Shown here piece by piece: positions 57,387-64,000 of a stretch of 64,000 bases of DNA. The DNA comes from Nepenthes gracilis. Lineage: Eukaryota; Streptophyta; Magnoliopsida; Caryophyllales; Nepenthaceae. The notes under the pieces were generated by a model. It was not told the DNA's origin, did no database searches, and saw nothing but the letters and a program-made list of their open reading frames with translations. The stretch's first letter is position 1. The number at the start of each line of letters is the position of its first letter. Where the stretch lies: NCBI GenBank assembly GCA_033239525.1, contig BSYO01000002.1, positions 16,092,626 to 16,156,625 on the forward strand, written 5' to 3'. A program made the translations under genes and the position numbers.

Positions 57387-58579
57387 ATAAATCATAGTTT
57401 GTGTAATTTTTTTCCCTTTAATCCAAATTTACTTACTTACCAAAAAAAAAATCCCACAACATCTCGGGCAAAACAAATTCCTCAGCCATTGGCAGCATCT
57501 CATCCCCTTGCACTCGGACAATTTGCAACACCTTGGCCTTAGGCAGCGTGGAGAGAAGGTATCTTGTCCCACAGTAAAGACCACCCAATAATGCCAACAC
57601 CCAACTTGGCCTGCATACATCTCGGGCGAGGCCACCACAGAACCATGAAACTATCTGCAGCTCCTCGGACAAAATTGCACCTCAGCCATGCTGAACCTCA
57701 GTTAGGAGTAGTAAGTCCCTGGCGTCAGCAAGAGATCTTTGGCTTCAGCATGGTAAAAACATGGACAACACTGCCTCGACAGCCAATGGCAGCATCTCAT
57801 CCATTTGCTAATCTTGGACAACTAACACCTCAAGCCATCATCTCGGTCAGCAAGTAACTTGGTCAACAACATCCTATCCTAAGGCAGACATCTCAGCAAA
57901 CAGCCTTTGCATGACAGCAGAGCACAACTCGGGAAGATTTTTCTCTGCACCAACATCAGCATCAACATTTCACAAGCATCAGCATTTCTTTCCACCCATG
58001 CTTCAGCAGTAAATGCTTCAGTAGATCCGTCGGCAGTTACCTCGGCCAATTAGCAACACAGGACAGCTACCACCTTCGAAACAGTAGCCTTTGCCGTTTG
58101 CACTTCAACAGAGTCTCAGATCGTGAAGCCAAACAGATCATCAGATGAGAAGCAGCATAAAAGAGGATTTGCGCAGCACCAGCATCACGACAGATTTGGA
58201 AGATCAGCCATACTGCAACACATAATAGCTACCATGCCATCCACAAACAGGGGCATCGAGTCCCGTAGCCAGCATCTAGGAGCCTTTAAACAACATAGAA
58301 GCCTCTACCATTTGCACTACACAGCCTCAGTGCAGCACCGACATCACGACAGCAACCATAATTGAGTACTTTTAGTCTTCAGTCAGTCACTAAAATTTGG
58401 GATAACGTAGCTCCCTGTCAGCAACTCCATATCTCAATTACATCCCAAAACCAACAGCAAGAGAGGTGTCCAAGGGCAATTGCTTGAAAATAGCAACTCG
58501 GACTATAATTTTTGTTCCTTTAATTCTTTTTTTTGGTAAGTGATTAAATTTGCATTAAAAAGAAAATAAAGTATAACAA

Positions 58580-58625
58580 CTATGTTCTATTTCAAGTGTT
58601 TTTCCAACTTGGAGTAAGGACATAG
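58580..58625 (-). other. 3' hairpin of X5
   Basis: CTATGT/ACATAG outer stem. On the minus strand the core is AAGT-TGGAAAAAC-ACTT. Confidence 0.65.
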
Positions 58626-58988
58626 CAACAAGGGAATCCCTTGAGACCATGACACTAATCATGAAATCCAAAAAAGAAAATATGATCATTATAGATCAAA
58701 GCCACCTAAGTAACAACTCCAACTGAGTCAACACAAAGCCAATCTGGCAACACTAATTGCTGACACAGCACACAACAAACTACACTAGGCCTGATTAGCC
58801 GAACGAGGGGACCGCTTCTGCTTGGTCCTTCTTAGATTTTTAAGTATAGATTTCAACATGAAGCCTTCAGTAGAATCTACCCGCACACTGGTAGAAGGAA
58901 CAGCTAGAGCTGCAGAATCATCAGGTTGCTGAAGATTGGAGCACGGGCTCAAATCCCCACCTTGAGAAAGTGAAAGAATAGCTTGAAC

Positions 58989-60906
58989 TTTTTTATTTTT
59001 GGTAAGTAAGTTAATTGTATTAAAAAAAAGAAAAATTTTACAAACTATGATTTAATCCCAAGTGTTTTTCCGACTTGGGATAAAATCATAACCGTAGCGG
59101 CTAATCCCGAACAACAAAAAAACACAAAGGAAACAAGTCCTACACCAGAATACCCTTTGATGGAAGGGAATCAATACAAACCAAAAACCGGCATCACTTG
59201 TATGGTAAAGAACCAGTACATACTCTCTGAGCAATGCTGCAGCAGGAAGAAACGATGAGCAATAACTAGAAAAAAACAAGCAGCGAGCCAAATGGCAGAA
59301 GCTGTAGCACGGCAACACTGGTTTGGTGAAGAGCCAGAACGTACTCCCCGGGCATTGCTTCCACAGGAAGAATCGGCGACCAACGGATGGTAAAATGGGC
59401 AACGAGCCAGGTGCCAGAAAACTGAGGCTGGGACCAAGGCATGCAGAGACAGCGTGCCTACTGAGGCTCTGATGTGTTTACGGAGGAGGCCCAAACATAC
59501 CCCCTGAGTTAAGCTTCGGCAGGAACACAACAGCGAGAATCAGCTGGTAGAGCATCATCAGCTAGTAGCAAGCCAGCTGATTTTCGATGGCCTGATCTCA
59601 TGCGAGCACATGGCACATCAGAGCATTACAACACAAATTTGGATCAGCAGCATCAGCACCAGCAAGCTGATTTGGGCTACAGCAGAATTTAGCAATCTAA
59701 CTACATTTAAAGTGCTTCAGCGCCACAACAGGAAAACTTCGAAGCTGGCATCCCTCGATGATTAAGTTTCACGACATAGCCCACTACTCAACATCAACAC
59801 CCAATATCATCAACACAGCCCAGCAGGGACTACATCGGGGGCAGTAGTGTAAGTCAGCAAGCTTCAGACCATGGGGCCATCACTTGATCGGTGCTCTAGC
59901 CACAAGAAGCATCACAGCTGTTTCCACGCCAGCTTAGATCTTTCGACCTTCAGAAAGACCATCATCACAGAATAACCTAGATCGGGGTCAGGAAGCCCAG
60001 CTCCTACTGTGGCAGCAGCACATTGTTACCCAAGGAAAGAAGTAGCATATAACGGCTGTAAACCCGTAGGAGCTCCATGGCTTTACAACAAAGGGGCTAG
60101 CACCTTTGACACAAACTGCGAACAGGACAGATGAAAAACCATCAGCTTCAGTAGTCCGCAACGGATATAGACTGCAATACTCAGACTCTTGATCCAGGCA
60201 AAAGAACCATCCCTCTGTAGGTCCTGCAGTACTCCTACAGATCCAATCCAGTGCATCAAAGGGGCTTCAATGCACACAAAAGAGCCCAGCGCGATGCCTC
60301 CAATGGTAGCTCTAAGTAATGAAGAATGCCAGGGGAAATAAAATCAGCCTAATTTCTTAGTACTTCGAAGAGATCACAGCAACCACAAACAGTATTTAAT
60401 GACTGCTCCACAACCCTGCAGAACGGACAACAACAAATACAAGAGCAAATCCCATCACCACCATAACCAGCAGCAATTGAAAATCCACAGTAGCCAACCA
60501 CACCCAGTAGCATTGCGATAGCAGCAGTTGAAAATCCACCAAACAAAAGGTAGCATCAGCAGCCAGATGGGAGTCCCATATAAGCAATAACTCCTAACAG
60601 CAGACCAAACCGACGAACCAGAGCAGCCAAAATAATAACTCTCCAACAGGCTCCGTGAATTTTTTTCGTGGGGTAGGGGGGCTTGTGTGTGTGTATGTGA
60701 GTGAAAAGACCAAAGAGAAGGCGACATAAAGGACTGCTGGAACAAACATCCAAGGCTGGCTATGAGAATCAAAACAATCCACTAATATTAATTCCATATA
60801 TACATCCAATTACCAACAACCCTACGATTATTCTCCAAAAAGATGGTGCAGGTCACGATGGCCGCCAGCCGAGAGGGCGACCATCACCAAGAGGAAAAAA
60901 GGAGAG
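58989..60906 (-). mobile_element. X7: LINE-like 3' fragment inserted in the X5 ORF1
   Basis: 1918 bp; poly(T) with GGTAAGTAAG at 58989-59010, hairpin 59046-59090, body rich in CAGCA and non-coding. Flanked by GAATAGCTTGAAC (58976-58988) and GAACAGCTTGAAC (60907-60919), 13 bp with one mismatch. The uninterrupted ORF1 sequence is seen in E2 at about 26425-26450. Confidence 0.9.
59046..59090 (-). other. 3' hairpin of X7
   Basis: 18-base arms TATGATTTAATCCCAAGT and ACTTGGGATAAAATCATA with one mismatch. The loop on the minus strand is CGGAAAAAC. Confidence 0.75.
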
Positions 60907-62569
60907 GAACAGCTTGAACAGAAGAAGTAAAGTTAGGTGACCATACAACCTCTTCAGAACAATTTGTGATTCCAAGAGCATCCATTCAGTCTGCATTAGT
61001 TATCGGCCTTATGGATAGTGGGGCAACACCAGCACCCAGGAGTCCCTCACCAGTAGTAACAAGGCCATGCCTCAATGCCAGAGGAAACGAAACTGGAAGC
61101 CTTTCATGGTGGAAGACGGCACGATGATGATCAACCTGTAGAGGGTCATCATCCTGATCACTAGGAGACAAGGAACCCTCACTATCCATCAAAGCAAAAC
61201 CAGGTTCAGAGCGTGGATCAGTCCTACCAATCAAAGGCTTACCAGAAGCTTCATTTGGATGCACGCCAACCTGAGAACTCACCACAAACCTGGCATCATC
61301 CAAACTCAAAGAAACAACAGCAGGAGGAGGAGGACGTGAGGCAGAGGCCTCCTCCAGATCTTCTGCAACAATTTGCTCAGCAAATTGTGGGCACTGGACC
61401 ACCAAGTCCCTAACCATATGGTCCTTGACAAACTCAGGGTGACAGTCAGAGAGAAGAGGAGCAAAGGAGTTGCCAGGGAAATCAATTTATTTATGCAAAC
61501 CAACCGAAACAGTCGATGGCTGAGGACAAATTTTAGGCATAGCTCGCTTCCTAGGAGACTTACCAGCAGAAGGACGAATCCTCTTGGCTTTGCAATTGGA
61601 CTCCTCATTTCCAAACAGGAGACACTGCCCACACCTAATCAGCTTCCAAGAGTATTCAACATTCACCACAGGATTAGAGTCTGACGATTGCAGGACAATT
61701 CTTGTGGGCAAGGCAGCATTCACAACAATCTCAACACAAATCCGAGCAACATCAAGCTTGTCCATTTTTGCGGTTCTGGGACAAAGATGGATTGGCTTCC
61801 AAATAGCACTAGCAACCCAGCCCAACCCCAACGGAAACCAAAATTCAACCGACACATTGAAGAGATTAACCCAAATTGGGAACAATTTGTGCATTTCCTT
61901 GCACATCTTCATTCCAGGGAGAAATTGTTTAAGACAGATAGCTTTCCCTGCAAGCATCCATGGACCTGCTAGCAAGCACTGCACCATCTTTTCTGTAGAA
62001 GGGAACCGAAATAAGAAAAATCCTTCATCGTTGGTAGCAATTTGCTCCAGACCAAATCGAGTCTAGAGAAGACAGGCAATGGCGCAAACTGCCTGGAAAT
62101 GAGGAGGAACATTAAAGTAATATCAAACTAGGGTGGACCCCCAAATACGTCAACCTTGATTGATAACCTCTGCTGGAGGAGATATGGTAGCAGTATCCCC
62201 ATCTACAACAAGTGGGGGGAAGAATTTCAGGCCACTATAGCCATCTGACACCTTCCTTTGGACAACATTAGCCCCGGAAGGGGGGTTGAGAGTCTGACGC
62301 AGAGAAGACGAGCAATCAGAATATCGAAGAGGAGAGGACGGAAGGTCATTACCAGTAAGGCTGCCCGGAGCATGACCATCGGCATCAGCAAGAGGGAAAT
62401 AAGGAATCGAGTTGGAGCTAACCTTCGAGGACACCGCTCCAGCCAAGACAGGTGGTGAATCGAGTCGAGGAGCATCTGGGGTGGCCCCCAAGATGCCAGC
62501 CATGGCCGGCTCCTGCGAAGACGGACCCAGCTACAGATCAAATTTTGAGCAAGTGAAGACCTCCTTCTA

Positions 62570-63235
62570 GTTCCTTCAATTCAGCAGGTGCCATCCGATG
62601 TGGTGCTTTAGAAATTGGCACAATACTAGGAATAACCTTGATTTTAAATTCAATCTCCCTGTGAGGAGATAGTCTAGGCAACACCTCCGAAAAAACATCC
62701 TCAAAATCACACACTATCAAAATATCTTTAGCTGGCACACTATGACTCCCAATAGTGCTAGCGTATGCTAAGTAAGCTTAGCATCCACCTTTCACCAGAT
62801 GTTTAGCATATAGGGCAGAAATCATAATAGGTATTTCCTTTCTCCTAATACCCTGAAATGAGAAGGGTTAAACTCCAGGGATATTGAAACACACCTTCTT
62901 TTGAAAGCAATCAATACTTGCATAATACCTTGCTAGCCAGTCCATTTCGAGGATGACATCAAAATCACCTATATATAGTAATAACAGATCTACTATTAGG
63001 CATTTTTAATCCACCTCAACCACACACTCTGGGTACACAATGTTAGTCACTATCGAGGACCCAGTAGGGGTCGACACAGCTAAAGAAAAGTCCAAAAGTT
63101 TTGGGGCAAATATAATATAACGTACAAATTATGGGGAAGCAAAAGAGTGCGTAGACCCCAAATCGAACAAAACAGAGGTTGGAATTCCACAGATAAGAAG
63201 GGTACCTTTAACCACATTTGGAGATATCTTGGGGT
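62570..63235 (-). pseudogene. Element D protease and N-terminal RT
   Basis: Read from 63235 leftwards. The aspartic protease motif LFDLGSTHSFAS (63168-63143) has Leu where active enzymes have Ser or Thr after the Asp. Then VILEMDWLARYYASIDC (about 62935), the FSFQGIRR region, and the RT entry DVFSEVLPRLSPHREIEFKI and PISKAPHRMAPAELKEL ending at 62570. Stops near 63110, 62995 and 62870. RT continues beyond the inserted retroposons at 50,572. Confidence 0.88.
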
Positions 63236-64000
63236 CTTGTACCGTCACTACAAAAGCTTAGCTGTAACTGTTGGCTTCTTTGCTTCAACTTTCTTGGGAA
63301 AAGGACAATCTTTCACCATGTGACCTTTTGGCCACAGTTAAAGCATGCTCCGATCAACTTAAAACAATGCCACCCAGCGTGGTTTCTTCCATAATAAGCA
63401 CAACAAGTGACTGTTGTTTGGGACTTTGTCACTTGTTGGGATTCAATCTAATATCATCCTTTAGTCCTTGCAGGAACTTTTTTGCTTTCCTCAATTCATC
63501 CTCCACAAAGTATGACGCAAAACGAGACAGCTCCGTAAACTTTGCATCATATTCAACCACCGTACGGGTCCCCTGTCTTCGCCACATAAACTCCCTCTCC
63601 TTCTGGTCTTGAAGACTAGAGGGGAAGTATTTTTCCATGAATGCTTCCTCAAACATGCCCTAAGTGATTTCTTCATCCGGCACCCCAAATGCCCTCTTTT
63701 GCATCTCCCACCAACTATTAGCCTCTCCTTCCAATTTATAGGCTACAAAGGTAACTTTTTCCTAGTCACTACATCTTATTACTATGAAGATCTTTTTCAT
63801 TATCCTTATCCAGATATTAGCTTTGGCTGGATGTGATTCTCCCAAGAATTCCAGGGCTCTCTCCGCCGTGAATTTATCATATGTCGTTTGAGCAGGATTT
63901 ACCAAAGATGGCTCTGGTATTGGGATCGGATCAATATGGCGTTGTTCCATAGACTCAATTATGTTCGTCATTCTTCCCAACAAGTTAATATATTCTGCTT
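63236..64000 (-). pseudogene. Element D gag, continuing past the window edge
   Basis: Structural protein of the virus-like particle. From the right: MTNIIESMEQRHIDPIPIPEP (about 63960), TYDKFTAERALEFLGESHPAKANIWI, then MFEEAFMEKYFPSSLQDQKEREFMWRRQG and YDAKFTELSRFASYFVEDELRKAKKFLQGLKDDIRL (63656-63429). The CCHC knuckle at about 63345-63310 begins CFNCGQK and is then frameshifted. Breaks near 63762 and 63420. Matches the gag relic of element B. Confidence 0.88.

Larger units (their letters stand above)
53387..57450 (+). mobile_element. X6: full-length ORF1-only retroposon inserted in H
   Basis: 4064 bp, plus strand. 5' leader with hairpin 53413-53442, ORF1 53517-56043, 3' UTR of about 1.3 kb rich in TGCTG, hairpin 57363-57386, then TTACTTACC-A(9). 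Flanked by ATCCCACAGCATCTTAGG (53369-53386) and ATCCCACAACATCTCGGG (57451-57468), 18 bp with three mismatches. No EN or RT lies between its ends, so the ORF1-only structure is not a truncation. Confidence 0.9.
50584..58501 (-). mobile_element. H: LINE-like 3' fragment in the element D RT, itself hit by X4 and X6
   Basis: Poly(T) interrupted by A at about 50584-50601, then GGGTAAGTAAG and hairpin 50652-50692. Own sequence: 50584-50825, 53153-53386 and 57451-58501, about 1.5 kb, non-coding and rich in CAGCATC. Flanked by an 11-bp duplication ACTATAATTTT (50573-50583 and 58502-58512). 5'-truncated. Confidence 0.8.
58785..62503 (-). pseudogene. X5 ORF1, DUF4283 protein of the short class
   Basis: ATG at 62503 (MAGILGATPDAP). 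DUF4283 at about 62290-61650 (ISPPAEVINQG, CLLAGPWMLAGKAICLKQFLPG, FPIWVNLFNVSVEFWFPLGLGWVASAIWKPI, TAKMDKLDVARICVEI, LPTRIVL). The knuckle (about 61635-61590) reads CGQCLLFGNEESNC, Asn in place of His. Then QIVAEDLEEASAS, LRHGLVTTGEGLLGAGVAPLSIRPITNAD (about 61090-61000), the X7 insertion at 58989-60906, and the basic end GFMLKSILKNLRRTKQKR with the stop at 58785. A few internal stops (near 62150 and 60985) make it inactive. Confidence 0.83.
58527..62569 (-). mobile_element. X5: compact ORF1-only retroposon in the element D RT
   Basis: Poly(T)-GGTAAGTG at 58527, hairpin 58580-58625, 5' end at about 62569. Flanked by GTTCCTTTAATTC (58514-58526) and GTTCCTTCAATTC (62570-62582), 13 bp with one mismatch. 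Without the nested X7 it is about 2.1 kb: ORF1 plus a 3' UTR of only about 260 bp. It inserted 12 bp away from the H target site. Confidence 0.88.
46112..64000 (-). mobile_element. Element D: Ty3/gypsy chromodomain-type retrotransposon, interrupted
   Basis: Minus-strand order from the right edge: gag, protease, RT, RNase H, integrase with chromodomain-like tail, polypurine tract (46112-46125), LTR. RT before integrase defines Ty3/gypsy. The 5' LTR lies beyond 64,000. RT is broken by X3 (48421-50104), H (50584-58501) and X5 (58527-62569). The stops in every domain show it is dead. Confidence 0.92.

Overview
This window looks like nuclear DNA from a flowering plant, in gene-poor, probably heterochromatic, sequence. 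I found no intact host gene, tRNA, rRNA or CRISPR array. Almost everything can be assigned to retrotransposons inserted into one another: Ty3/gypsy-type LTR elements with very long LTRs (2.2-3.7 kb), one L1-type LINE, and a swarm of LINE-like retroposons. Most of the swarm keep only an ORF1 (DUF4283 with a CCHC knuckle) or just a 3' tail. The plant assignment rests on the DUF4283-type ORF1, the chromodomain-type gypsy integrase, and a primer-binding site for plant initiator tRNA-Met.

Left part (1-29 kb). A minus-strand L1-type LINE (here LINE#1) runs from about 26,288 down to 126. Its ORF1 is split by an 18-kb nest: LTR element A (7,308-25,140), whose 5' LTR received gypsy element B (8,345-17,217, target duplication GTAAA) and an inverted solo LTR S1 (18,147-21,839). 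The untouched 3' LTR of A keeps both empty sites. The ORF2 of LINE#1 is interrupted by a plus-strand ORF1-only retroposon (X1, 2,199-5,582), and its 3' end is cut by the start of another LTR (1-125). Upstream lies ORF1-type element E2 (26,289-28,830), which carries a 26-bp retroposon insertion.

Middle part (29-46 kb). A GC-rich degenerate minisatellite is followed by non-coding LINE 3' sequence and LTR C. A 3.38-kb segment of this is tandemly duplicated (30,717-34,097 and 34,098-37,484) with a GTTGGG microhomology. Solo LTR S2 (40,346-43,792, same family as S1) follows, then the minus-strand 3' LTR (43,949-46,111) of gypsy element D.

Right part (46-64 kb). Element D runs on the minus strand, in coding order gag, protease, RT, RNase H, integrase. 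It is dead. Its RT gene contains at least three direct retroposon insertions (X3, H, X5), and these contain X4, X6 and X7. Most of these have recognisable target-site duplications of 11-18 bp.

How the parts relate. The retroposons share a 3' end: a hairpin with an AAGT-N9-ACTT core whose outer stem changes sequence while keeping pairing, then an AT-rich spacer, then a ttACTTACC-poly(A) terminus. The full-length ones also share a GAGAGA/TCTCTC hairpin at the 5' end, which LINE#1 shares. I infer a family that spreads using the machinery of a LINE like LINE#1. Separately, LTRs A, B, S1/S2 and D each carry arrays of inverted WRKY-type W-boxes (GGTCAAC/GTTGACC) upstream of their TATA boxes.
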